NCBI GenBank assembly: GCA_031254035.1
Contig: JAIRVF010000070.1
Coordinates: forward strand, 1-64,000
Source: Paenibacillus sp.
Lineage (GTDB): Bacteria; Bacillota; Bacilli; Paenibacillales; Paenibacillaceae
Length of the DNA stretch: 64,000 nt
Reading direction: 5' to 3'
Shown: piece after piece, positions 1 through 8,093 of the stretch
How positions within the stretch are numbered: position 1 is the stretch's first letter
How the letters are laid out: each line of letters begins with the position of its first letter
The notes under the pieces: generated by a model
Seen by the model: the letters and a program-made list of their open reading frames with translations, nothing else
Databases searched by the model: none
What the model was told of the DNA's origin: nothing
Position numbers and translations under genes: made by a program

Positions 1-294
1 ATTGAGCTTTTCTTCCGCTGGATCAAGCAACATTTAAATATTCCTACCTTATTTGGCACAACTGAAAATGCGGTGTACGGCCAGCTTTATTCTGCACTGA
101 TTGCATATGTGCTTCTTAAGGCTTTTTATGATGCTGGAAATTCGCTTGTTCCGCCACATGAGAAGATGTCGTTTATTCAATTTTCGCGCTTACTACTACT
201 TCATAATCTTCCAAGTGTATGGCTCATAAAACTCTCCCTTTTAAGGGAGCGATCTGCTGTCTTTATTGAATCTGGGATTACAGTTTCTGGTTAA
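1..294 (+). mobile_element. IS4-family transposase, C-terminal fragment (cut by window edge)
   Basis: The open frame enters from the left edge and ends at 292-294, so only about 97 C-terminal residues are visible. They begin IELFFRWIKQHLNI, which fits the E-x6-K part of the YREK signature of IS4-family DDE transposases; the Glu would be the third catalytic acid. The following hydrophobic stretch (QLYSALIAYVLLK) and the tail FIQFSRLLLLHNL are also typical of IS4/IS231-like C-termini. The stop directly abuts the stop of the next, oppositely oriented gene at 295. Whether the rest of the element is intact cannot be seen here. The family call is confident; the subgroup is not. Confidence 0.75.
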
Positions 295-543
295 TCAACA
301 GGCGTGCTCATATGATATATTTCTACCATCACTACCCATTGGAGCAACCATCTCCTTGGTAATATCCGACTGTAACTGTGAACCAGATGTAAATAAATCA
401 TCGTTCGCCGAAGTCCCTAAATTCGTAATTATTGGTGACTGTGAATTAGATGTTTCCACTGATGTGTTATCAGCAGAGGCAACTGCAGTAAAGGATAGCA
501 TGAGTGCTGTTGACAGAAAAGCTGCGGCGATTTTTTTGTTCAT
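295..543 (-). CDS. Small secreted protein of unknown function, possibly 3'-truncated
   Basis: An 82-residue product starting MNKKIAAAFLSTALMLSF, with a clear Sec signal peptide likely cleaved after ASA near residue 23. The ATG at 541-543 is chosen because GGAGGT sits 8 nt upstream; a longer in-frame extension from 594 has no such site. The mature part is Ser/Thr/Asn-rich with no motif I recognise. It ends in YEHAC immediately beside the transposase end, so the natural C-terminus may have been removed by insertion of the element. No function is proposed. Confidence 0.6.
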   Translation of the reverse strand: MNKKIAAAFLSTALMLSFTAVASADNTSVETSNSQSPIITNLGTSANDDLFTSGSQLQSDITKEMVAPMGSDGRNISYEHAC

Positions 544-640
544 AAATACATAACCTCCAATAAAGTATATTTTTTGTTTCAATATATAAAGCACCTAAAA
601 TTGGGTAATGTTACCATTTTTCTAAAATTTTTATCTACTA

Positions 641-682
641 AAAAGAGACGGAACTTCTTACGAAACACTCGTCTCCTTTTTA
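641..682 (-). terminator. Probable intrinsic terminator
   Basis: GAGACG and CGTCTC pair across a loop of about 20 nt, extended by A/T pairs after a one-base bulge. Read on the minus strand it is followed by a T run, so it would lie at the 3' end of the decayed peptidase gene. Confidence 0.4.
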
Positions 683-704
683 TGTCCTTGGAGTTGAGAT
701 AATT

Positions 705-1309
705 GCATCTCTTTCGGGTGATCAGTGTACCGGGATGTTTATCTTCAAAGTGTTCGAGCTTGGTCGCTTCTAAGGCTACGGCCGCCTAGTGACTGACCAT
801 ATTTATTTCACGTTCTATATCGTTCACCATTGTCTTCTCCTTCATTGCGTTGATTTTCTTGATAACAGCTTCTGCCGGTTTGGCACTCTTAAGTAAGCTG
901 GTTACACCAAAGACCAGATGTCATCTGAAAATGAGGGCAATCTTTAAAACCGGACCAATCACCGCCCCACTCGAAACCATGCTTCTTCCTCTCTTCCGCT
1001 ACCCGTACCAGTCTGGTGTCTTATCTCGTCATCGCCACGCCACATATCCCAGCTAACGCTTCTTCTGTCAGGCATCAATAACGCAAAGTCTACTGCCACC
1101 CTTGGCATCCGTCACAATCTTGCCCGGTTGTAACGTCCTTGTGCATACGTGGGATCAGCGTCGGGCAAGAACGTAAAGCGCCTTGGCCTGGGTGACTTTC
1201 CCACGGCTTAGGCGCTCTGGTTATCAGCCGAAGCCCTGCCTCAGCGGTTCGTAGCAGCCTCAATCCATTTAGATTGGCAGTATCTTGTTATTTCAGGGAA
1301 ATTCTTCAT
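705..1309 (-). pseudogene. Decayed M15-type L-alanyl-D-glutamate peptidase (phage endolysin or CwlK-like)
   Basis: Read on the minus strand from ATG at 1309, recognisable pieces lie in different frames. MKNFPEITRYCQSKWIEAATNR is followed by a frameshift to AEAGLRLITR; then LQPGKIVTDAKGG; then GFEWGGDWSGFKDCPHFQM (about 905-979), which holds the His of the zinc site seen in M15 peptidases. A further frame carries SAKPAEAVIKKINAMKEK and VSH*AAVALEATK, where TGG (Trp) has apparently become TAG. These segments are in the order expected for VanY/CwlK-like peptidases that cleave stem peptides of peptidoglycan, common as phage lysins. Several frameshifts and stops make it non-functional. No intact gene lies in this stretch. 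Confidence 0.7.
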
Positions 1310-1417
1310 AAAAAATCATAACTATTCGGCATCAAATTACGTTGTATATATAGATAGATCGGACAAATTTCCCTAATGGGTATAATTCGAAAAATGTTGA
1401 AAGGAGCCATTAAGATT

Positions 1418-1891
1418 ATGAATTTAAGAAAACTGGTATCGGTTTTGCTTGGTGGAGTCGTCGCTGGCACTATTTTAGTATCATCTACTACAACGGCGGA
1501 AAGAACCATTGCACAGACACCGATGGAAGCCGCAAAAGAGTACCTTGATGCTTACGTAGCCAAGGATCTTGATGGAATGATGTTTTATTCGAAAGATACG
1601 AACTATTTAGATGAAAAGAGCCGTGAGGAAGGATATCGAGAGGATCTTAAAACTAATCCTACATCTAGCTATGAAATTGTTGAAAGTAAACAAATTAATA
1701 GTAATGAAGTTGAACTTTCCGTAATTTTTACGTATGCAGACCAGGCTTACAATCAAAGCCCTCCACTGCCATTTAAAGTTTTTAAAAGTGAAGATTCATG
1801 GAAGGTATTAGTTGAACCATTAGAAGTCAACATGCAAACAGGTGAGGTGAAAAAGGGAACGCCACGTTACATGGTAGGTACACTCAATTAA
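1418..1891 (+). CDS. Secreted protein with an N-terminal fold shared with the next gene
   Basis: A 157-residue product starting MNLRKLVSVLLGGVVAGT, with a signal peptide and no lipobox Cys. The ATG at 1418 follows AAAGGAG by about 11 nt; an upstream in-frame ATG lacks a site. Residues about 35-140 (AAKEYLDAYVAKDLDGMM, then EIVESKQINSNEVELSV and WKVLVEPLEVN) match, segment by segment, the first half of the downstream protein. The layout (helix with YL-aa-Y, then beta strands ending in W-K-V) suggests an NTF2-like/DUF4878-type fold, an inference from the pattern only. The gene sits in an AT-rich block between mobile-element remnants. Function unknown. Confidence 0.75.
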   Translation: MNLRKLVSVLLGGVVAGTILVSSTTTAERTIAQTPMEAAKEYLDAYVAKDLDGMMFYSKDTNYLDEKSREEGYREDLKTNPTSSYEIVESKQINSNEVELSVIFTYADQAYNQSPPLPFKVFKSEDSWKVLVEPLEVNMQTGEVKKGTPRYMVGTLN

Positions 1892-1974
1892 TTCTATTAT
1901 TTACAATTTATACTTTATACTGTAATACCATAGATGGATATACAAATTTTATAAAATTATAGATTGGAGGAATT

Positions 1975-2835
1975 ATGATGAACATTGGGAAAACATTTAA
2001 AATCTTTACATTGTCTTTACTTGTAGCAGTTGCTGTTGTTCCCTCCGCTAGTGCATCTCCTTCTCAATCAGCAACATCGGTCGTAGAAGAAGCCACAAGT
2101 GCAGCTACAAACTATTTAAAATCCTATATTTCTAATGACATTGATGGCATGCTCCAAAACTCTGTAGAGCCTATTTATCCAAATGACCAAGAACGTCGGG
2201 CAGTCTATGAAGAAAGAGTTAAGACAGATGTTCCAGTTATTGATTTTAAAATCGTAGAATCAACGCAGGTAAGTGATTCAGAGATTGACATATCTGTGGA
2301 ATACACAACTGTCGATACTGTCCTTCCACCTATTCCTTACGATGTGAAAAAAATCGACGGTGACTGGAAAGTAGTTCTCGTCCCACAGGAAATTAATGTC
2401 AATAGGGATTCTGCTGATTACGGGAAAGTACAGCCAGTAGATGTTGAAAATGTGAGTTATATAAGTAAATCAGGAGAGGTAGTTCCTTTCGTCACAACGC
2501 TAGATTATTACACCTTCTATAACTGGGCAGGAAACACGCTTATTGGAAAAGATACCTTCAATACCCATAACAACTGGGTCTCTATTAAGGGAACGCAGTA
2601 TGATTATACGTCAAGTGGTCCAGGATCTAATTTAAGTGTAAAATACGAAATTATCACAGAAATTGGCGGATCAATTCAATGGTACGGACAAAAAACCGTA
2701 CAAGGAAATTATAATACCAGTTGGTATTATGAAGTTATCAATTTAGCAAATAGCTCAATTACTAACGCCAAACTTAGAATCAGCTCCACGAATGCACGGC
2801 AAGCAGATGGAGCTGGAAATGTTTACGAAAACTAA
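1975..2835 (+). CDS. Secreted two-domain protein, paralog of its neighbour
   Basis: A 286-residue product, signal peptide cleaved near SASA-SPSQ. GGAGGAATT precedes tandem ATG codons at 1975 and 1978; either could start. Residues about 40-145 (AATNYLKSYISNDIDGML, then KIVESTQVSDSEIDISV and DWKVVLVPQEINVN) are homologous to the protein encoded just upstream, showing a tandem duplication. The C-terminal part (about 165-286) is rich in Tyr, Trp, Asn and Ser in alternating patterns, consistent with a beta-sandwich surface domain, and has no counterpart in the neighbour. 83 nt separate the two genes, so they may be co-transcribed. Function unknown. Confidence 0.75.
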   Translation: MMNIGKTFKIFTLSLLVAVAVVPSASASPSQSATSVVEEATSAATNYLKSYISNDIDGMLQNSVEPIYPNDQERRAVYEERVKTDVPVIDFKIVESTQVSDSEIDISVEYTTVDTVLPPIPYDVKKIDGDWKVVLVPQEINVNRDSADYGKVQPVDVENVSYISKSGEVVPFVTTLDYYTFYNWAGNTLIGKDTFNTHNNWVSIKGTQYDYTSSGPGSNLSVKYEIITEIGGSIQWYGQKTVQGNYNTSWYYEVINLANSSITNAKLRISSTNARQADGAGNVYEN

Positions 2836-3000
2836 TTCTAAAGAAGAGTAGTCTATTTGATCTCGAAAGATCACTTTTTCACTCTATCCATAACAGAAGC
2901 TACTCTTGATCATCCGCCCAATAACATAAAAACCGCTGGCATTTGGGGAGGCCACTGAAGAACTTACGCTTTTTCTTCGGTTGTCTCTCGCGAGACGCCA

Positions 3001-3048
3001 AAAAGACATCCATTCCCATATTTCAGGTGGGCTGGATGTCTTTTTTTG
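3001..3048 (+). terminator. Intrinsic terminator, probably bidirectional
   Basis: AAAAAGACATCCA pairs with TGGATGTCTTTTT across a 20-nt loop, with a T run on the right. It separates the secreted-protein pair from the transposase remnant. The rest of 2836-3140 holds a short imperfect hairpin around 2850-2905 and no gene. Confidence 0.7.
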
Positions 3049-3140
3049 GCTCTATATCGGTCTACTCACACGGTTTTTCAATCTATCAGTTTTAGTATCC
3101 GCTTGAGATTTACAGCGAATATGGCCATTGCCCCTTGCAT

Positions 3141-3747
3141 TTACATACCAAGCAGACCCGAGGAAATAGCGACATCATACCCGTGTCCATGTTTGAGTTC
3201 ACTGTTCTTTACTTCAATTTTGTAGCGCTCCTTGGACTTTTCCTTGAAATACTCCGTCTCTTGGAACGCCATTTGTTCTGAGTGTTCGTCAGATTTCATA
3301 CTTACGGAATAGCTCCTGCTTTTGGCACCTTCTTTGTAGCAGCCCTCCTTGAGTGGACAACGCTTGCATCGCTCCACATCAAAGTAATGGATATCCACTT
3401 GATTTTGACCAACACCTTTCTTGCCTTGCCGAGCCTTGCGGATTTACCGAGTCTTCCGGCGGCCATGCCGAGAAAATATTTAAATGACATGTCGTACTTC
3501 GAACGCTCGACAATAACCACGTCAGATAGTTCAAAGATAGCTTTCAACAGTAAATATTTAAACATGCGAATAGGATCGATGGCGTTGCGTCCATTATCCA
3601 AACAATATTTTGCTTCCAGTTCCTCGTATATATGAAGGTGAAGTCCACCAGTTCATTAATTTGACGGAGCATGTTGTCCTTCGGCACGACGATATCATAC
3701 AGCGCCATGTAAGGACTTAGATCCAAGATTTGTTGTTGCCAATTCAT
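3141..3747 (-). mobile_element. IS1182-type transposase pseudogene, frameshifted and internally deleted
   Basis: Three overlapping minus-strand frames carry pieces of one transposase. The N-terminus is MNWQQQILDLSPYMALYDIV from 3747, then a frameshift near 3620 leads to DNGRNAIDPIRMFKYLLLK and SKYDMSFKYFLGMA, and a second frame holds IHYFDVERCKRCPLKEGC and YKIEVKNSELKHGHGYD. The first parts are the IS1182-family N-terminal domain, the last the Cys-rich part and C-terminal DDE region. About 200 residues remain of a usual 450 or so; the central catalytic portion is missing at the join after FLGMA. Terminal inverted repeats could not be placed confidently. Non-functional. Confidence 0.75.
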
Positions 3748-3786
3748 CCGCTCTCACCCGCTTTTCGTAATGACTCAATTATACGC

Positions 3787-3835
3787 CAAAAAAGGTAACA
3801 GTCTCTTCAATTTTCTTGAGGGACTGTACCCTTTT
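3787..3835 (-). terminator. Intrinsic terminator of the hslO-merR operon
   Basis: An imperfect long hairpin (AAAAGG, ACAGTC and TTCAA arms pairing with TTGA, GACTGT and CCTTTT) followed on the minus strand by a T6 run, 32 nt after the regulator stop codon. Confidence 0.6.
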
Positions 3836-3866
3836 GTAAGAGATGGACTTTTTTAGTGGCCTCGAT

Positions 3867-4622
3867 CTAATCGGCTGTGTCTTGCCCTTTTTGATTCACA
3901 TCGCTAGCTTGCATCGCCCGCCCTAAATATTTAAATAATTCCGGGGTAAGCCCGTTGCGAAGATAGTTATGTTTGTTTCCAGCATTTTCGGCATGGAACG
4001 CATATGTGGCTTCGATGATGCCTGGATCATTGCCGGTCACGGTTTTTACAAAACGCTCCCAATCATCCACCAACGCTCTCGCCTCGGGATCATCAGTTGG
4101 CGTGTTTTCCTTATAACATCTCTTTAGTCGGGATATGAAACTTCGCCATCCTTCCTTCAGCTCTTTTTCTTCTTCGACTGGAAGCGATAGATATACATCC
4201 TTAATTTGTGATATTTGTTTATCCGTCAGGTAATGCTTCGTATTCATCTGCATCATCATGATCATTTCGATCATGTCATGCACGGATGGAGATTTTTGCG
4301 CTCGGAGCATGCCCTGCACCTTCTTGAGCGATTCGCAAAGCTTTTGTTGCATTGCTAGCATTTCCGTCGCCTTTTTTAATTGTAGATCAACCAAAATGGA
4401 CGGGTCCGCATTCACCGAATGCATCATGTCCCGTATTTCTTCCAGACCAAAGCCGAAATTTTTTAAGGCCATGATGTGATACAACTTTTGGACATCCTCT
4501 TCTGTATACAGGCGATGACCGCCTTCCGTCATATGGCTGGGAATCAGTAACCCAATCTGATGGTAATGATGCAGCGTCCTGACCGTAATGCCGACCGATT
4601 TTGCCAAATCTCCTATTTTCAT
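3867..4622 (-). CDS. MerR-family regulator with TipAS-like effector domain
   Basis: 251 residues. The first 75 form a MerR winged HTH (MKIGDLAKSVGITVRTLHHY, then GGHRLYTEEDVQKL), followed by a long dimerisation helix and a C-terminal region (about 115-251) of the TipAS/Mta type, which binds small hydrophobic or thiopeptide-like ligands in known members. Start chosen at 4622 because GGAAGG lies 7 nt upstream; an ATG two codons earlier is too close. It lies 56 nt downstream of the Hsp33 gene in the same direction and is the obvious candidate to bind the MerR-type operator in front of that gene, giving autoregulation. The ligand is unknown. Confidence 0.85.
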   Translation of the reverse strand: MKIGDLAKSVGITVRTLHHYHQIGLLIPSHMTEGGHRLYTEEDVQKLYHIMALKNFGFGLEEIRDMMHSVNADPSILVDLQLKKATEMLAMQQKLCESLKKVQGMLRAQKSPSVHDMIEMIMMMQMNTKHYLTDKQISQIKDVYLSLPVEEEKELKEGWRSFISRLKRCYKENTPTDDPEARALVDDWERFVKTVTGNDPGIIEATYAFHAENAGNKHNYLRNGLTPELFKYLGRAMQASDVNQKGQDTAD

Positions 4623-4678
4623 GAACATGCCTTCCAAGCGAACCTCCCCTCTAGTACTCGGGATTTTTTGCTCCATCC

Positions 4679-5530
4679 TTACCCTATAAGAACACGCAAG
4701 TCCCTGCTGTCGTACGCGTATGATTTTCCGCAAGTGCTGCATGCAATTTCAATTTCTTGGTTTCGGACGATGGCGTTTTCAAGTTCTTCTAGCCCTAAGC
4801 CGAACAGAAGCCCGATTAATACGTCTTTGGAGCACCCGCAGAACAGCCGTACCATCCCAAGTTCCATCACGTCGGCATCTGGGAATAGCGCATGTAATGT
4901 CTTTTCGTCCGTTTGCAAGGACTCTGCATTGAATCTTGGTTTGTTATCATCGATCCGCTGCTTCCACTTTTCGAATAACTCCTTTTCAGCAAAAGGAAAC
5001 AGTTGAAATAACATCCCGCGGCTGTATAAGATATGATCGTTATGGTCGGTTCCAAGCTCATAGCGAAAAAATGTCTCCACCTGCTCGCTTTGCATGAAAT
5101 AATGGGAGAAATCGTCCGTAATATTTTTGTACGGCATATCAACCGCACTAGTATACATCGATCCCATCCCGATGTCTTTCGTTACCCGAATGACGCCTTT
5201 GTCGCCGATCAGTTCCGATACCTTCGTTTTTTTATTTTCATTGTTAACGAATGCCTCGGTGGCATAACCTCTAACATCTCCGTCCGAATTGACATCGCAA
5301 TGGATATACGCGGATGGTTCCGACGTATTGATACTGATACTTAACCGCTGCCCATCCTTTAGCAGGCCGGATAATAGACTTGATATCGTAAAGCTTGTGG
5401 CCAATGCTTCTGCGCATATGGGATCTATCGGCCGCTCGCCGATCAGCTCGCGTACCATCAAGGTGTTATCCAAGAATACGATCCTTGCTTGTTTATCTTT
5501 GGTCATCATTTTCGCTAGTGTCGCTTCCAT
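4679..5530 (-). CDS. hslO: Hsp33-family redox-regulated chaperone
   Basis: 283 residues. The N-terminal domain and linker match the Hsp33 fold, and the C-terminal zinc/redox switch is present as C-G-C, 30 residues, then C-S-T-C, the CXC-x27-32-CXXC spacing of the family. Family members hold zinc in reducing conditions and, on oxidation with unfolding, form disulfides and act as cytosolic ATP-independent holdases. Start at 5530 fits AAAGGAG 8 nt upstream; a longer frame from 5602 would run through the promoter. It is the first gene of a two-gene operon with a MerR/TipAS regulator, an unusual pairing. It could be a second, specialised Hsp33 copy; other copies cannot be judged from this window. 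Confidence 0.88.
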   Translation of the reverse strand: MEATLAKMMTKDKQARIVFLDNTLMVRELIGERPIDPICAEALATSFTISSLLSGLLKDGQRLSISINTSEPSAYIHCDVNSDGDVRGYATEAFVNNENKKTKVSELIGDKGVIRVTKDIGMGSMYTSAVDMPYKNITDDFSHYFMQSEQVETFFRYELGTDHNDHILYSRGMLFQLFPFAEKELFEKWKQRIDDNKPRFNAESLQTDEKTLHALFPDADVMELGMVRLFCGCSKDVLIGLLFGLGLEELENAIVRNQEIEIACSTCGKSYAYDSRDLRVLIG

Positions 5531-5558
5531 CTCCAGTGCTCCTTTCTTCTTTCGTATC

Positions 5559-5589
5559 ATCTTACAACCTAACGCAACGTTAGATTCAA
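5559..5589 (-). promoter_or_regulatory. MerR-type promoter/operator for hslO-merR
   Basis: On the minus strand TTGAAT (5584-5589) and TAAGAT (5559-5564) are separated by 19 nt, and the spacer contains the dyad CTAACGTTGCGTTAG (5569-5583). A stretched 19-bp spacer carrying a dyad is the hallmark of MerR-regulated promoters. The -10 lies about 29 nt before the hslO start. Confidence 0.75.
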
Positions 5590-5792
5590 GTCTGATTTTC
5601 ATGTTTGTAGCATGATGTAAAGTTAGCCTTTGGACCTAATGGTCAATATTTTTTCAATTGGAGCGGTTGACTTGGAGTTAACTCCAGCGATTAGAATTTC
5701 TTTTCTTGCAATTCGAGCGCGATTTCGGATTTCGGGTATTACGACACGATATGACAAGGGGCGAAAGCGACCTGCTGCTTTCATAATTTTCA

Positions 5793-5836
5793 ATAAAAAA
5801 ACGCCCGCCAAACTTGCTTCCACAAGTCACCGGGCG
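5793..5836 (-). terminator. Intrinsic terminator of the ATP-grasp/DUF350 operon
   Basis: CGCCCG (5802-5807) pairs with CGGGCG (5831-5836), with an inner ACTTG/CAAGT pair; on the minus strand a T7 run follows. It lies 27 nt after the DUF350 stop. The remainder of 5590-5862 shows no gene. Confidence 0.75.
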
Positions 5837-5862
5837 AATCCTTTTTTTACATTGATTAGTGC

Positions 5863-6264
5863 TTACACAATCAAACTGCTTACCGCAAATGCCGTGCCGA
5901 TAAACACCATACACAACAGCGTCGCGACCGCTACATTACCTTGTTGCAGGCATTCGGAGATCTTAAAGCTTGGCGTTACCAAATCGAAAATCCAGTATGC
6001 CACCATCAGACAAACATATCCGACAGCGAACCACATTGCTAAAAAACCAATAGAGGTATTGGTAAACGCCGCGACGCCCAGGATGATCGCCGTAGCCAGA
6101 AATCTGCCGCCCAAGGCGATACCTATCGCCACATTTCCTTTTTTTAATTCCTCCATATCTTTATATGGCGTCATCCAGCTGAAAATCACCATCCCCAAAA
6201 GCTGAAGCCCGATGATCACAGCCACACTCACGACCAAATTAAAAACGACGGTCAGCTTGCCCAC
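5863..6264 (-). CDS. DUF350-family membrane protein (YjfL-like)
   Basis: 133 residues with four predicted membrane helices arranged as two similar halves; each half carries the family-like loop LKKGNVAIGIALGGRF or LQQGNVAVATLLCMVF, so this is a double DUF350 repeat. It is the last gene of the operon and overlaps the lipoprotein gene by 13 nt, indicating translational coupling. In enterobacteria yjfL lies with yjfM and the ATP-grasp gene yjfC, so the association is conserved across phyla. Biochemical role unknown; a membrane partner of the ATP-grasp modification system is an inference. Confidence 0.82.
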   Translation of the reverse strand: MGKLTVVFNLVVSVAVIIGLQLLGMVIFSWMTPYKDMEELKKGNVAIGIALGGRFLATAIILGVAAFTNTSIGFLAMWFAVGYVCLMVAYWIFDLVTPSFKISECLQQGNVAVATLLCMVFIGTAFAVSSLIV

Positions 6265-6896
6265 CCCCTGAATTTTGCATAAGCCGTATCGTAATCGGCA
6301 AAATCATGTATCTCTTCAAGCTCCACGGAAACTTTCTTTTTCTTCTCCAATTCCTTATACTGCGCATCATCAATCGGCTGTTTAATCCGGTTGCCCGATG
6401 GCAGCTCTAATATAGCAAAGTCCCGCGTTTTTTCTTTATATTGCGTTTTATATACGCCAACCAGATCAATTTCCGTCGTGACCATAATTTTCAGGTTTGC
6501 CATATCTTTTTCAGCATCTTCCTGTGTTTTGAAGGTTTTGATTGTATCCCAGGAGGACAGATTGACACTGCTGCGCTGGTCCGCATCCTCTGTCATTTCG
6601 GCATCCATATACTGAAGAGCCCAGATTTTATCCCCAGTTGCATAATTTTCATCATTAGGCATCAATTCATTATCTGGCAAAATCGTCATGTCACTGCCGG
6701 TCAGGTCCCCAACAGTCCCCTCTATCACCCGGTAATCCCATGGCACGCGGGATGTCGTATCCTGCCCATCTTCCGAGGAATTCTCATTGCCACAGGCATT
6801 CAATAGCAACACGGCCAACAAGGACAAGGCCAGAACGGTGGCAAGCTTAAAGCGCGATCCGCCAAGGCGGCGTTTGCTTTTCCGCACATTTATCAT
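6252..6896 (-). CDS. Lipoprotein of unknown function in the ATP-grasp operon
   Basis: 214 residues with a basic N-terminus, a hydrophobic core and lipobox LLNAC at about residues 31-35, so it is expected to be anchored on the outer face of the membrane. The mature part is acidic at first, then a mixed alpha/beta region with no motif I recognise. The ATG directly follows the TAG of the upstream ATP-grasp gene (TAGATG), and the ribosome site GGAG lies inside that gene, so translation is coupled. Its conserved position between the ATP-grasp enzyme and DUF350 suggests it is part of the same envelope-associated system. Confidence 0.75.
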   Translation of the reverse strand: MINVRKSKRRLGGSRFKLATVLALSLLAVLLLNACGNENSSEDGQDTTSRVPWDYRVIEGTVGDLTGSDMTILPDNELMPNDENYATGDKIWALQYMDAEMTEDADQRSSVNLSSWDTIKTFKTQEDAEKDMANLKIMVTTEIDLVGVYKTQYKEKTRDFAILELPSGNRIKQPIDDAQYKELEKKKKVSVELEEIHDFADYDTAYAKFRGWAS

Positions 6897-8093
6897 CTAT
6901 CTCACTCCGATCGCTATAAACTGACTCGTATTGCCTGTAATGAGACCACCGGCTCTGCCCAGCAGCCCACAGGGCTCCCCGTTTATCACGAACATCCCCG
7001 TCAACAGACGAAGGCTACCCGCAGCTGTGCCAATTTCCGGCAGATTGGCTCTCATTTGATAAACCGACGGGAACAACTCGCTGGTATCAAAACCGTCCTC
7101 ATCTTTGATTTCTAGTTCCCCGTCGCTGCCAAACATTTGCACGGATCCGCCTTCGCGTCCGAACATGGACTTGGAAACATAATTCCCTGAGAAAACCGGT
7201 TTGTTATAGGTCGGCAAAATATATTTTTCAATCGTCTGGCGTTCTTCTTCAGTATATAAAAGTCCCAGCTCAAACAACCCCCAAGCGGCAGCAAGCAGTC
7301 CTTTGGACTGCAAAAGAATGCTGTGCGGCGAGTTAAATAACGTAAGTTTGCCGGTTTCAATCGAAAAGGCAAGCGCATCTCCCCCGTCGTCAACCGCCAT
7401 CCATTCCTTGGGGTAAAGGGCAAACATGCGCTTGATTTCGCGTCCACTGCCGTCCTGGACGATTCCCTCGTCAATCGAAAGTTCCAGACAATCCACGCAC
7501 CGGATATTTAGGCCGCTATGTCGAACCAGCGCATCGATCGTTCCTGAATCCTCCAGATGTTCACCATAAGCGACGCAAGCCGCCGTATCCGGACGCTCCA
7601 CACTCCAGGCTGACGCGATGAGGTCTTTCATCCGCACATTGGGCGAATCGATGCCTGCCTCCCGGCACATCCAAGGCGTGACGATTGAGGCTTCAACGTA
7701 ACCTGTTGGCGTATCCGCGTTTAACTCATACAGCTTAATGCTGCCATCATGCGAGATGGCAAAATCAAACCGCGCATATCGGCTGATCACATTCTCTTCG
7801 GGAAGCGGGCAAATATCAAGCATATCCCATAAAATCGGTGGAATCCCGATAAGTTCATACAATACCCGGTTTCCGTGCACATAACGTACCGTCCGATCTA
7901 GAATACGCCATAGCCGGGCGGACGCCTGCTCAAGCTCTTCATACGTTGTTCTGTTCATGACAACCAATTGATCCAACCAGTACTTCTCATCCCCAAGATT
8001 GGCCCAGGTAAATCCCATCTCGCCAAGCTCTTTTACGCGGTCCTGCCGCAGATAGCGCCCCGGTTCAAGCACTACGAATACGCTGCCTGTCAT
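6897..8093 (-). CDS. Glutathionylspermidine synthase-like ATP-grasp ligase (YjfC/YgiC type)
   Basis: 398 residues matching the GSP_synth family: an N-terminal MGFTWANLGDEKYW region, the segment ARFDFAISHDGSIKLYELN with the conserved Asp/Glu/Asn motif for metal and ATP, NADTPTGYVEA, and a C-terminal KPVFSGNYVSKSMFGREGG ATP-grasp loop. Unlike E. coli Gsp it lacks the amidase half. Such stand-alone enzymes are predicted to form an amide between a peptide or protein carboxylate and an amine such as a polyamine; the true substrate is unknown. The start overlaps the preceding stop by 4 nt (ATGA). The preceding gene encodes a Gly/Ser-rich exported protein ending SGGGFGG, a possible substrate (inference). 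Confidence 0.85.
   Translation of the reverse strand: MTGSVFVVLEPGRYLRQDRVKELGEMGFTWANLGDEKYWLDQLVVMNRTTYEELEQASARLWRILDRTVRYVHGNRVLYELIGIPPILWDMLDICPLPEENVISRYARFDFAISHDGSIKLYELNADTPTGYVEASIVTPWMCREAGIDSPNVRMKDLIASAWSVERPDTAACVAYGEHLEDSGTIDALVRHSGLNIRCVDCLELSIDEGIVQDGSGREIKRMFALYPKEWMAVDDGGDALAFSIETGKLTLFNSPHSILLQSKGLLAAAWGLFELGLLYTEEERQTIEKYILPTYNKPVFSGNYVSKSMFGREGGSVQMFGSDGELEIKDEDGFDTSELFPSVYQMRANLPEIGTAAGSLRLLTGMFVINGEPCGLLGRAGGLITGNTSQFIAIGVR

Noticed and set aside
850..1056. 68-codon plus-strand frame
   Set aside because: Antisense to the peptidase pseudogene segments, which carry the recognisable homology.
5630..6205. Long plus-strand frame of about 190 codons opposite the DUF350 gene
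   Set aside because: No ribosome site, shadows a well-supported gene and a terminator, and the translation has no family features.
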